Shown: piece by piece, positions 22,338-30,784 of the stretch
Layout of the letters: each line of letters begins with the position of its first letter
How positions within the stretch are numbered: the stretch's first letter is position 1
Assembly: GCA_030017685.1 (NCBI GenBank)
Contig: JASEHH010000027.1
Location: 1-37,366 of the forward strand
Source of the DNA: Thermodesulfobacteriota bacterium
Lineage (GTDB): Bacteria; Desulfobacterota; BSN033; UBA1163
Reading direction: 5' to 3'
Length of the DNA: 37,366 bases
Translations under genes and position numbers: made by a program
The notes under the pieces: model-generated
Told to the model about the DNA's origin: nothing
Databases searched by the model: none
Seen by the model: the letters and a program-made list of their open reading frames with translations, nothing else

Positions 22338-23636
22338 ATGGGTTTGTATTCAAAAAAAAGTGAACGCATCGATACGGAAAATGCATTCAAGATCGGGCCT
22401 CAGATAAGGTCCATCGAGGAACAAGGGAAAAAGGTGATTAAGTGTAATCTGGGGGAGCCGGATTTTCCTGTTCCTGAATTTATCAAAGAGGAGGTCAAGA
22501 GGCAGCTTGACCTTGACAATACCCATTATTGCGACCCTCAAGGCATCCCCTCGCTTCGGAAAGCTATTGCAAAACACCTCAGTGAAACCCGGGGGATTCA
22601 AGCAACGGCGGATCGAGTCGTAGTATTTCCCGGGGCGAAGCCTCCCATTGGTTTATGCCAGCAGACCTATTGTGATCCAGGTGATGAGGTCATCTATCCC
22701 AGTCCAGGTTTTCCCATTTATGAATCCTTTATCAATTATGTCGGCGCAAAGCCCATTCCTGTCCATTTAAAAGAGGAGAAAAATTTTACACTTTCAGACG
22801 AGGAAATAGGTTCTGCTATTACCCAGAAAACGAAGATGATTTTTCTCAATTTCCCTTCGAATCCCACAGGGGGTGCGGCCTCTCCAGAACAGCTTCAGAA
22901 CATTGCCTTGGTGATGCGGGAAAAATGTTCTGAAGAGGTTCGAGTTTTTTCTGATGAGGTTTATGAGGATATTCTTTTTGATGGAAACAAACACCACAGT
23001 ATCATTTCCTATGCGGGGATGGAGAAGATCACGGTCTTGGTGAGCGGAGTCTCAAAGAGTTTCTCCTGGACAGGTGGTCGAATCGGTTGGGCCCTTTTTC
23101 CTACGATAGAGGAAGCAGAGATATTCAAGAACCTGAATATCAATTATTTTTCCTGTATCCCTCCATACAACCAGGAAGGTGCCCGGATCGCCCTTGAATC
23201 TCCTCTTCGTCATGATGCCATTTATAATATGGTCGAGGCTTTCCAGGCGAGGAGGGATTTGGTTGTCAGTGGTTTGAATACCATCAAGGGGATTCGGTGC
23301 CAGAAGCCGAAAGGGGCATTCTACGTCTTTCCGAATATCAGTGGGGTCTGTGAGAATTTGGGAGTCATGGATGCTTTTCAGAGTCTTCCTCCTAACGTTC
23401 GGCAGAGGACAAGTCCTTCGACCCTTTTTCAGATGTTTTTACTCTTCGAATATCAGGTGGCGACGATGGATCGTAAATCCTTCGGTCGCATTGGCTCTGA
23501 ACATCTCCACTACCTGAGGGTTTCGATTGCCACAGACACCGAGTCCCTGAAAAAGGGGTTAAATCGGATTGCCACAGCCTCTTTAGACAGGGAGGGGTTC
23601 AGATGCTTTATCGAAAGAGGGGAGCATCTTTTTTGA
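22338..23636 (+). CDS. class I/II PLP-dependent aminotransferase under glycine riboswitch control
   Basis: A 432-aa fold-type I aminotransferase of the aspartate/alanine aminotransferase group. Visible are NLGEPDFPVP, YPSPGFPIYES, NFPSNPTGG (Asn175), FSDEVYEDI (Asp206 and Tyr209) and the Schiff-base Lys240 in SGVSKSFSWTGGRIGW, with LRVSIATDTE near the C-terminus containing the carboxylate-binding Arg. About 30 residues (roughly 350-385) form an insertion relative to a typical member, and there is a short extra tail. The riboswitch suggests that it acts on glycine or glyoxylate. A GAGGG ribosome site precedes the ATG. It is followed by a glyoxylate-reductase-like gene after 114 nt. Confidence 0.88.
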   Translation: MGLYSKKSERIDTENAFKIGPQIRSIEEQGKKVIKCNLGEPDFPVPEFIKEEVKRQLDLDNTHYCDPQGIPSLRKAIAKHLSETRGIQATADRVVVFPGAKPPIGLCQQTYCDPGDEVIYPSPGFPIYESFINYVGAKPIPVHLKEEKNFTLSDEEIGSAITQKTKMIFLNFPSNPTGGAASPEQLQNIALVMREKCSEEVRVFSDEVYEDILFDGNKHHSIISYAGMEKITVLVSGVSKSFSWTGGRIGWALFPTIEEAEIFKNLNINYFSCIPPYNQEGARIALESPLRHDAIYNMVEAFQARRDLVVSGLNTIKGIRCQKPKGAFYVFPNISGVCENLGVMDAFQSLPPNVRQRTSPSTLFQMFLLFEYQVATMDRKSFGRIGSEHLHYLRVSIATDTESLKKGLNRIATASLDREGFRCFIERGEHLF

Positions 23637-23750
23637 TCATCTAATGGGGGCTGCAGATTTCATATCGGTTATGGCAAAACGAGACCATCCTGAAAAATAT
23701 TGCTCCATTTTTACCCGGGCATCTCATTCGCTACAGGAGGATAGATCTAT

Positions 23751-24725
23751 ATGAGAATGAAGGTCCTGATAAGCCAGAAGATCTTTGATGAGGTGGTTTC
23801 ACTGGCCGAGAAGTATTTTGATGTGGACTATCATTCAAGCGACATTCCTCTACAGCCCCATGCCTTGATCCAAAGGCTCAAGAATAAGATGGGCGCGATC
23901 ACCCTTCTCACCGATCGAATCGACGACGCCGTGCTCTCCCAGTGTCCCGAGATTAGAATCGTGAGCAATGTGGCGGTAGGGTATAACAATATTGATGTCA
24001 ATGCCTGTACCCGTCGCAAGGTGATGGTGACCAATACACCGGGGGTTTTGGATGATACGACCGCTGACCTCACATGGGCCCTCTTGCTATCCACGGCGAG
24101 GCGAGTGGTCGAAGCGGATCAGTTTCTCAGGTCAGGCCAATGGAAGGGGTGGAAGCTGATGGAATTCTTAGGACACGATGTGCACCATAAGGGTCTCGGG
24201 ATCTGCGGTCTGGGCCGGATTGGTCAAAGGGTGGCCAAAAGAGGCAAGGGATTTGATATGAAGATATTATACACAGATGTCGTTAGGGCAGCTCCATCCA
24301 TTGAGGAATCATTGGGAGCCCAATTCGTGGACAAAAAGGACTTACTATCTGAATCGGATTTCGTCTCCCTCCATGTGCCTCTCTTCCCTGAGACGACGCA
24401 TTATATTTCAGATGCTGAACTGGCCCTCATGAAACCCACTGCCATCCTGATTAATGCATCTCGAGGTACTGTGGTGGACGAGAAGGCATTAGTGCGAGCC
24501 TTGCAGGAGAAAAAGATTGCTGGAGTTGGACTGGATGTATATGAGAGGGAACCTGAAGTGGAGCCTGAACTCCTACAGATGAAGAATGTTGTCTTGGCGC
24601 CTCATATTGCGAGCGCCTCTCGTGAGACCCGGCTTCGCATGGCCACCATGGCAGCAGAAAATTTAATGGCAGGGCTTACGGGAAAGCGTCCTCCCAATCT
24701 GGTGAATGAGGGCGTGCTCCAGTAG
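23751..24725 (+). CDS. D-2-hydroxyacid dehydrogenase, probable glyoxylate/hydroxypyruvate reductase
   Basis: A 324-aa NAD(P)-dependent D-2-hydroxyacid dehydrogenase. The Rossmann motif GLGICGLGRIGQRVAKR (residues 148-164) and the catalytic set Arg238 (INASRGTVVDE), Glu267 (YEREPEVEP) and His285 (APHIASAS) are all in place. NVAVGYNNIDV with NTPGVLDDTTADLTWALLL is typical of glyoxylate reductases (GyaR/GhrB). Other family members act on phosphoglycerate or lactate, so substrate is not certain, but the upstream aminotransferase and glycine riboswitch favour glyoxylate to glycolate. CAGGAGG sits 10 nt before the ATG. Confidence 0.87.
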   Translation: MRMKVLISQKIFDEVVSLAEKYFDVDYHSSDIPLQPHALIQRLKNKMGAITLLTDRIDDAVLSQCPEIRIVSNVAVGYNNIDVNACTRRKVMVTNTPGVLDDTTADLTWALLLSTARRVVEADQFLRSGQWKGWKLMEFLGHDVHHKGLGICGLGRIGQRVAKRGKGFDMKILYTDVVRAAPSIEESLGAQFVDKKDLLSESDFVSLHVPLFPETTHYISDAELALMKPTAILINASRGTVVDEKALVRALQEKKIAGVGLDVYEREPEVEPELLQMKNVVLAPHIASASRETRLRMATMAAENLMAGLTGKRPPNLVNEGVLQ

Positions 24726-24801
24726 TTGGGGGGTACGAAACTCGTATTGATTTAAGCAGTCGGGTCGAAAATAAAGAGAGAATGATCCCATAGAAAGACC
24801 G

Positions 24802-24830
24802 TTGAAAAATTTTTATGATTATGGTAGAAA
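24802..24830 (+). promoter_or_regulatory. candidate promoter for the liv-type operon
   Basis: TTGAAA (24802-24807) and TAGAAA (24825-24830) are 17 nt apart, about 100 nt before the binding-protein gene. Both boxes are imperfect. Nothing else is recognised in 24726-24931. Confidence 0.4.
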
Positions 24831-24931
24831 CCACTACCTCAGGTATTCTAAGAAAGGAGGTGAAAGAAGTTTTTAAAAATGGGCGATCTTCTTTCGTGAC
24901 CTAAACTTTTAGAAAAGAAGGAGGGAATAAT

Positions 24932-26089
24932 ATGCATATCAAATCGATCTCGTTGATCCTTTTTGTGATTCTATTATTTACAGGGCTCGCCTTTGGCGCT
25001 GACCCTGTTAAGGTCGGCGTCGTCTATCCTCTGACCGGCCCAATTGCGGCTGCTGGAAGTTATCAGAAGGCAGGAGTTGAAATTGCCAGGGACAGGATAA
25101 ACGCTGAAGGAGGGATCTTGGGAAACCCTGTTAGGGTCTTTATTGAGGATGGCGCTAACGATCCTGCCCAATCTGTAAGTGCTGCTGAAAAGTTAGTGAC
25201 GAGGGATAAAGTGGATGTGATGATCGCCGCCTGGGGCAGTTCACCCACTCTTGCGGTGAGTGCGAGCGTCACAAAGAAATATGGAGTTCCCCATGTAGTC
25301 GATACGGCAAGTTCCGGTAAGGTAACAAAATTGGAAGGGAAGAGACCCAATCCGTGGTTATTCAGGATCAGCCCAACAAGCCAGATGGAAGCAGAAGGTT
25401 CTGAAAAACTTTTGCCTAAGTTGGGATTCAAGAAAGTGGCTTTTATGTTGGTAAATAATGACTGGGGGAGAGGCGCTGCCCAGGAATTTGGGACTGTGAT
25501 TCAGAGAACAGGCGGTAGCATCGTGACACAAGAAATCATTAACGCCGATGCTACCGATTTTTTGACCCAGTTGACAAAAATCAAAAGTGCCGGTGCCGAT
25601 TCAATCATTGTGACAACCGATCAGGCACAGATCTCTCTGATTCTGAAGCAGTACAAATCACTGGGAATGACACAGAAGATACTGACCACGGGTGGGGGCA
25701 TTGTGCCCGAGGGTTTGGTTGCCCTTGCCGGTCCAGAGGCTGCCGAGGGGGTCAATATTATTACCTTCTTTGCACCCTGGTTTCCCGAGACGACCAAAAT
25801 TCCTCAGGAGGCAAAATGGTTTGCGGACGAATATTTGAAGAGAGGACATGCACCGAAGGGTTTTGGTGAATCCTTTCGTGGTTATGATGGAATGAAAATT
25901 ATTAAGGCAGCTTTTGAAATGGCCAAGACCACGGATAAAGAGAAAGTTCGAGAGGCCTTTCATAAAGTGGATACTTGGGGTTTATCAGGTCATATCAAAT
26001 TTGACGAATTCGGTCAGAGTTCACCAATGATCTTGATCGTTCAGGTGAAAGGTGGAAAACCCTTCATTCCAGAATTTATGAGACAATGA
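24932..26089 (+). CDS. branched-chain-amino-acid-type ABC transporter substrate-binding protein
   Basis: A 385-aa periplasmic binding protein of the LivJ/LivK (peripla_BP_6) family. A signal peptide (residues 1-22, ending LAFGA) is followed by VKVGVVYPLTGPIAAAGSYQ and INAEGGILGNPV, the standard family opening, and FGESFRGYDGMKII near the end. These proteins bind amino acids, but also amides, urea, aromatic acids and purine-related compounds. With the catabolic genes downstream, a heterocycle or its derivative is a possible ligand. GAAGGAGGG gives a strong ribosome site. A strong hairpin after the gene probably keeps its level above that of the permease genes. Confidence 0.92.
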   Translation: MHIKSISLILFVILLFTGLAFGADPVKVGVVYPLTGPIAAAGSYQKAGVEIARDRINAEGGILGNPVRVFIEDGANDPAQSVSAAEKLVTRDKVDVMIAAWGSSPTLAVSASVTKKYGVPHVVDTASSGKVTKLEGKRPNPWLFRISPTSQMEAEGSEKLLPKLGFKKVAFMLVNNDWGRGAAQEFGTVIQRTGGSIVTQEIINADATDFLTQLTKIKSAGADSIIVTTDQAQISLILKQYKSLGMTQKILTTGGGIVPEGLVALAGPEAAEGVNIITFFAPWFPETTKIPQEAKWFADEYLKRGHAPKGFGESFRGYDGMKIIKAAFEMAKTTDKEKVREAFHKVDTWGLSGHIKFDEFGQSSPMILIVQVKGGKPFIPEFMRQ

Positions 26090-26100
26090 TCCTATCGTTT

Positions 26101-26134
26101 GAGGGCCAGATGGGGGTGATCCCCGCTGGCCCTT
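26101..26134 (+). other. intercistronic hairpin after the binding-protein gene
   Basis: GAGGGCCAG (26101-26109) pairs with CTGGCCCTTC (26125-26134) with an inner GGGG/CCCC helix and TGAT loop. No T run follows. Such hairpins often stabilise binding-protein mRNA in ABC operons. Confidence 0.6.
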
Positions 26135-26161
26135 CCATCAAAAATGAGATAGAAGACCTTT

Positions 26162-27031
26162 ATGATTTTCGTCCAATACGTCATTAATGGTTTAATTATT
26201 GGCGGGGCCTATGCCCTGATCGGGATTGGCCTGACGATGGTCTTTGGCATTATGAGGGTAGTCAATTTTGCCCATGGTGAGATGTACATGCTCGGGGCCT
26301 ACTTCCTTTTCACCTTCTTCACTAAAATGGGTATCAACTTTTACCTCAGTATGTTATTGGCGATCGCAGCGGTGATGGGGATCGGAGGGATTTATGAAAA
26401 GGCGATCCTCAAGCCCTTAAGGAGAAGGTCGATCGAAACGGTGATGCTCTCCATGATCGGGTTCTCCCTATTCATCCAGAATATTGCCATGCTGATCTGG
26501 ACCCCTGTGCCGGAGTCAATCACAAGCCCCTTCCCTCTCACCGCCTATACGCTGGGAGGCCTTTATTTTCTCCCTCAGAGAATCATGGTTATCTTCGCGG
26601 CTCTCTTTCTTGTTCTCCTGACTCACCTGTTATTGAAAAAGACGAAGATAGGAAAGGCAATGCGGGCAACCTTTCAAGACCTCGAAGCCGCCTCTCTGAT
26701 GGGGATTAAGATTGACCGGATTTACTCCTTTACCTTTGTCATAGGGGTGGGATTGGCAGCATCGGCCGGAACACTTCTGGGGCCGATTTTCACCGTGCAC
26801 CCTTACATTGGAAACCTCGCCAATTTAAAAGCCTTCGCCATCGTGATCATCGGCGGACTCGGGAGCTTCACCGGTGCGATTACAGCCGGGTTCCTGCTGG
26901 GTGTCTTTGAAAGTTTGGGCGCAGGCTATGTTTCTTCTGGATATCAGGATGCCATAGGCTTTATCTTGTTGATCATCATTCTGATCTATAGACCCACCGG
27001 CCTTTTTGGAAAGATTGGACAGAGGCGATGA
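26162..27031 (+). CDS. livH: LivH-type ABC transporter permease
   Basis: A 289-aa inner-membrane permease of the LivH family with about eight hydrophobic helices. Family motifs are NGLIIGGAYALIGIGLTMVF and MRVVNFAHGEMYMLGA at the N-terminus, KAMRATFQDLEAASLMGI (the cytoplasmic EAA-like loop that contacts the ATPases), and VIIGGLGSFTGAI. It pairs with LivM to form the membrane channel. Its stop overlaps the livM start (ATGA), typical for this operon. Confidence 0.94.
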   Translation: MIFVQYVINGLIIGGAYALIGIGLTMVFGIMRVVNFAHGEMYMLGAYFLFTFFTKMGINFYLSMLLAIAAVMGIGGIYEKAILKPLRRRSIETVMLSMIGFSLFIQNIAMLIWTPVPESITSPFPLTAYTLGGLYFLPQRIMVIFAALFLVLLTHLLLKKTKIGKAMRATFQDLEAASLMGIKIDRIYSFTFVIGVGLAASAGTLLGPIFTVHPYIGNLANLKAFAIVIIGGLGSFTGAITAGFLLGVFESLGAGYVSSGYQDAIGFILLIIILIYRPTGLFGKIGQRR

Positions 27032-27981
27032 ATAGAGATCGCATCATCACATTGCTTTTTCTTTTAGGATCCCTGATCTATCCGATCCTCATGAGAGATC
27101 CCTACTATATGCATATGGCGATTCTCATCGGGATCTACGCCCTATTGGCGATCAGCCTCAACCTATTGTTGGGATATACAGGCCAACTCTCGCTGGGACA
27201 TGCAGCCTTTTTTGGGGTGGGGGCCTATGTCTCCTCCCTATTCTATCTGAATCTAAAGATTCCCGTGTGGATAGGGATGGTGATGGCGCTGATTGCTTCC
27301 GGAATCTTAGGCTATATTGTAGCCAAACTATCCTTTAAGCTGAGAGGCGCCTATTTTGTGATCATGACCATCGGCATTACCGAGGTGTTAAAACTGGTTG
27401 GATTGAATTGGGTTGACCTGACCAAAGGGCCCATGGGGCTCACCGATATCGGCGCCCCGACGATTCACCTCGGAGGGCTGGGGACGCTCGACTTCGGTGA
27501 TAAGATCCCTTACTATTACTTGATTCTAAGTCTGGTGGTCCTCTGTTTCTATCTTCAGTACAGGCTGGTCTCTTCCTCCTATGGAAGGGCTTTTATCTCC
27601 ATCCGGGAAAACGAAGATTTAGCGGAATCGGTTGGCATTAACTGTTATAAATATCTGGTGATCGTAGTAATGGTGAGCGCTTCCATCGCCGGTGTGGCAG
27701 GCTCTCTCTACGCTCATTATGTGAGTTTCATAGACCCCGGCGTCTTCGCCTTCTTCATCAGCGTGAATGTGGTGATGATGGTGATCGGAGGAGGACAGGG
27801 AACCCTGATGGGCCCCATTATCGGGGCCATCCTCTTCACATTGATTCCGGAGTGGTTGAGGGTATTCGGTGATGCCCGGATGGCGGTCTATGCGGTCATG
27901 GTCATCGTTATCGTAATCTTTATGCCGAGGGGCATCCTGTTTTATGTCACCCAACTCTTAAATCTGAGAAAGAAAACGTAA
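27028..27981 (+). CDS. livM: LivM-type ABC transporter permease
   Basis: A 317-aa permease of the LivM family. Visible are YALLAISLNLLLGYTGQLSLGHAAF, LRGAYFVIMTIGITEVLKLV, the cytoplasmic loop AFISIRENEDLAESVGI and VVMMVIGGGQGTLMGPIIGA. It has about ten membrane segments. The start overlaps livH by 4 nt and its stop TAA shares one base with the livG ATG, so translation is coupled through the set. Confidence 0.94.
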   Translation: MNRDRIITLLFLLGSLIYPILMRDPYYMHMAILIGIYALLAISLNLLLGYTGQLSLGHAAFFGVGAYVSSLFYLNLKIPVWIGMVMALIASGILGYIVAKLSFKLRGAYFVIMTIGITEVLKLVGLNWVDLTKGPMGLTDIGAPTIHLGGLGTLDFGDKIPYYYLILSLVVLCFYLQYRLVSSSYGRAFISIRENEDLAESVGINCYKYLVIVVMVSASIAGVAGSLYAHYVSFIDPGVFAFFISVNVVMMVIGGGQGTLMGPIIGAILFTLIPEWLRVFGDARMAVYAVMVIVIVIFMPRGILFYVTQLLNLRKKT

Positions 27982-28763
27982 TGAAAAAGGAAATCCTGAA
28001 CATTCAACATCTGACCGTGCAATTTGGCGGGTTGACGGCGGTGAACGATGTTGCTTTTTCCATTTTCAGAAACGAGATCGTTAGCCTGATCGGACCCAAT
28101 GGAGCGGGAAAGACAACGATCTTCAATGCGATCACCGGCTTTTTGAAGAGGATCTCAGGCATGATCCAGTTTGAAGGTGAGAAGGTGAGTCATTTGAAAC
28201 CTCATCAGATTGCCGAGCAGGGGATTGTCCGGACATTCCAGATCACTTCTCTTTTTCCGAACTTATCGGTTCTTGATAACATCCGAACCGGCCACCATAT
28301 GGAAGAGAAGGAAACGTTCTTGGATGCTATTTTTAACACGAAGCGGAAAAAGAGGATAGAAGAGGAGACCCTTGCAAAGGCCGACCAGATCCTGAAATTC
28401 ATCGGGTTGGAAGGAAAGAGAGAAGTTATTGCAAACAACCTTCCCTACGGAGAGCAACGCCTCCTTGAGATCGGAATCGCCCTGGCCGCAAGGCCGAAGT
28501 TACTCCTTCTGGACGAACCTTCAGCAGGGCTCAATGATACGGAGACCCAGATGATGAAGGGTTTGATCAAGAGGATGAGAGACCTGGAGATCACCATCCT
28601 CCTGGTGGAGCATGACATGAAACTGGTCATGGGCATATCGGACCGAATCCTTGTGCTCAATTTTGGGAAAAAGATTGCCAGCGGAACACCTGATGAAATC
28701 CGATCCAATCCAGAAGTCATTCGGGCCTATTTAGGGGAGAGAAGAAGAGATGTTAGGAGTTGA
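27981..28763 (+). CDS. livG: LivG-type ABC transporter ATP-binding protein
   Basis: A 260-aa ATPase of the LivG family. Walker A is GPNGAGKTTIFNAITG (about residues 38-53). The family's VRTFQITSLFPNLSVLDNI Q-loop region, NLPYGEQRLLEIGIAL signature motif, LLLLDEPSAGLN Walker B and the H-loop VEHDMKLVM are all present. The signature reads PYGEQR in place of canonical LSGGQ, which is common in LivG proteins. Its end overlaps livF by 14 nt. Confidence 0.95.
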   Translation: MKKEILNIQHLTVQFGGLTAVNDVAFSIFRNEIVSLIGPNGAGKTTIFNAITGFLKRISGMIQFEGEKVSHLKPHQIAEQGIVRTFQITSLFPNLSVLDNIRTGHHMEEKETFLDAIFNTKRKKRIEEETLAKADQILKFIGLEGKREVIANNLPYGEQRLLEIGIALAARPKLLLLDEPSAGLNDTETQMMKGLIKRMRDLEITILLVEHDMKLVMGISDRILVLNFGKKIASGTPDEIRSNPEVIRAYLGERRRDVRS

Positions 28764-29463
28764 GCATATTGAGGCGAGCTACGGACACATCCGTGCTCTA
28801 TCGGATGTCTCCTTAAAGGTGGAAGAGCATGCTACCGTAACCTTGATTGGCTCAAACGGCGCTGGGAAATCGACGCTTCTAAAGGTGGTCTCCGGATTAT
28901 TAAAACCGAATGAAGGAAAGGTCGAATTTTATGGGGAACGAATCGATGGGTTATCTCCGGATAGGATTGTGGCCAGAGGGATTGCCCACTGTCCGGAGGG
29001 GCGGAGGATTTTCCCTGAACTCACGGTGGTAGAAAACTTGGAGATGGGGGCCTACTTGGAGAGATCGAAAAAACTGGTCAAGGAGAGAATTGAGAAGCTT
29101 TTCGATTCTTTTCCTATTCTGAGGGAACGTCACAAACAGTTGGCAGGGACACTGAGCGGAGGTGAACTCCAGCAACTTGCCATTGCTCGTGCTTTAATGT
29201 CGAATCCGAAGATGATGCTATTTGATGAGCCCTCCCTCGGATTGGCCCCTATCCTTGTTGATCAAGTAGAGAAAATCATCCTGAGACTCAAGGAAGAAAA
29301 GATTACCATTCTACTCGTCGAGCAGAATGCCAACATGGCCTTGGAGTTAGCAGATTATGCCTATGTCATGGAAACGGGATCCATCATCCTTGAGGGCCCT
29401 TCCCCTGATCTGAGAAGGGACGAAAGAGTGATCAAAGCCTACCTCGGAGGATTAGAAGGGTAA
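28750..29463 (+). CDS. livF: LivF-type ABC transporter ATP-binding protein
   Basis: A 237-aa ATPase of the LivF family. Walker A GSNGAGKSTLLKVVSG, the LSGGELQQLAIARALMSNPK signature region, Walker B MMLFDEPSLGLAP and VEQNANMAL H-loop region (Gln in place of the usual His pair is normal here) are seen. With LivG it powers import. The next gene, a molybdenum hydroxylase subunit, begins only 8-11 nt later, which suggests that the importer and the enzymes form one operon. Confidence 0.95.
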   Translation: MLGVEHIEASYGHIRALSDVSLKVEEHATVTLIGSNGAGKSTLLKVVSGLLKPNEGKVEFYGERIDGLSPDRIVARGIAHCPEGRRIFPELTVVENLEMGAYLERSKKLVKERIEKLFDSFPILRERHKQLAGTLSGGELQQLAIARALMSNPKMMLFDEPSLGLAPILVDQVEKIILRLKEEKITILLVEQNANMALELADYAYVMETGSIILEGPSPDLRRDERVIKAYLGGLEG

Positions 29464-29473
29464 ACAAAACGTG

Positions 29474-30784
29474 ATGAGAGAAAGAGATCAGACCCGGAAA
29501 AAACCGTTTTCCTGTGTCGGATATTCCGTCCCCAGAATTGATGCCCTTGATAAGGTCCTGGGAAGGGCGGTCTATTCAGAAGACCTCTCCTTTCCGGACA
29601 TGCTCTATGGCAGGGTCCTCCGCGCCGGGATTCCCCATGCCCTCATCGAAGAGATTGATGCCCGCGAAGCCAAGGCCATGGACGGCGTCGTCTGTGTGTT
29701 GACCGCAAAGGATGTCCCGGGGATCAACCGTTACGGGGTCGCTTTTCAAGACCAGTATGCCCTGGCTGAGGGGAAGGTCCGTTATATCGGAGACCCAGTA
29801 GCCCTTGTGGCAGCCGAGACAGAAGAGATTGCGAAAGATGCGATCAAAACCATCCGGGTTAGATATGGTAAGCTTCCCGTGATCACCAATCCGCATGAAG
29901 CCCTCGCGGAAGGGGCGCCGAGAATCCATGACAAGGGCAATCTCCTGCTCCACACCAAAATTCGAAAGGGCGACGTCGAAAAGGGTTTTGGAGAAGCGGA
30001 TGTGGTGGTGGAAGACACCTATAAGACTCATGTGGTGGATCATGCCTATCTCGAGACGGAGTCAGGCATTGGAATGATGGATAAACAAGGAAATCTCGTC
30101 ATCTGGTCGGCCAATCAATGTCCTTTTCGAGATCGGAGACAGGTCGCCGTTGTTCTCGGGATGAGAGAAAATAAGGTTCGGGTCATCCGGGCAACCACGG
30201 GCGGCGCTTTTGGCGGCAAGGATGATGTGACCGTTGAAATCCACATCGGTCTTCTCGCCTGGGCAACCGGAAGGCCGGTTCGCCTTGTTTTAGACCGAGA
30301 AGAATCCTTTCTCTCTCAGACCAAACGACATGCCATTGAGATATGGACCCGATGGGGAGCGAGGCGGGATGGAAAACTTTGCGCCATGGAAGGAAGGGTA
30401 CTGGGGGATACAGGGGCCTATGCCGGTTTAGGAGCCTTTGTCGTTAAGAAATGCGGCATTCATCTCTCCGGGCCCTACTTTATTCCCAATATCAAAGTTG
30501 ATTCTTACAGCCTCTATACCAACAATATCATCGCCAGTGCGATGAGGGGTTTTGGTGTCGCCCAGGCTGCCATTGCCCATGAGTCTCAGATGGATGAGCT
30601 GGCCAAAAGACTGGGGATCAATCCTCTGAATTTTCGGCTGATCAACGCGTTGGATGTTGGACTTTCGACGGCAACAGGTCAGGTTCTGTATGAAGGGGTG
30701 GGCATTAAAGCCACTCTCGAAAAGATCAAGGAAGTCGTTCTGAACCATCCATCCCTTCAAAGCTACTGGAAGGATCTCACATGA
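29474..30784 (+). CDS. molybdenum hydroxylase large subunit, N-terminal half (NdhL-like)
   Basis: This 436-aa protein matches the first part of the molybdopterin-binding subunit of the xanthine dehydrogenase family. It opens with the a/b hammerhead domain (VGYSVPRIDALDKVLGRAVY) and then has the MoCo-binding domain 1 with ATTGGAFGGKDDVTVEIH, LVLDREESFLSQTKRH and SAMRGFGVAQAAIAHESQMD. It stops where domain 2 should begin; the next gene supplies the rest and overlaps it by 4 nt. Sizes of about 48 and 36 kDa recall NdhL and NdhM of Eubacterium barkeri nicotinate dehydrogenase, whose large subunit is likewise split. A GTG at 29471 is an alternative start. Confidence 0.9.
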   Translation: MRERDQTRKKPFSCVGYSVPRIDALDKVLGRAVYSEDLSFPDMLYGRVLRAGIPHALIEEIDAREAKAMDGVVCVLTAKDVPGINRYGVAFQDQYALAEGKVRYIGDPVALVAAETEEIAKDAIKTIRVRYGKLPVITNPHEALAEGAPRIHDKGNLLLHTKIRKGDVEKGFGEADVVVEDTYKTHVVDHAYLETESGIGMMDKQGNLVIWSANQCPFRDRRQVAVVLGMRENKVRVIRATTGGAFGGKDDVTVEIHIGLLAWATGRPVRLVLDREESFLSQTKRHAIEIWTRWGARRDGKLCAMEGRVLGDTGAYAGLGAFVVKKCGIHLSGPYFIPNIKVDSYSLYTNNIIASAMRGFGVAQAAIAHESQMDELAKRLGINPLNFRLINALDVGLSTATGQVLYEGVGIKATLEKIKEVVLNHPSLQSYWKDLT

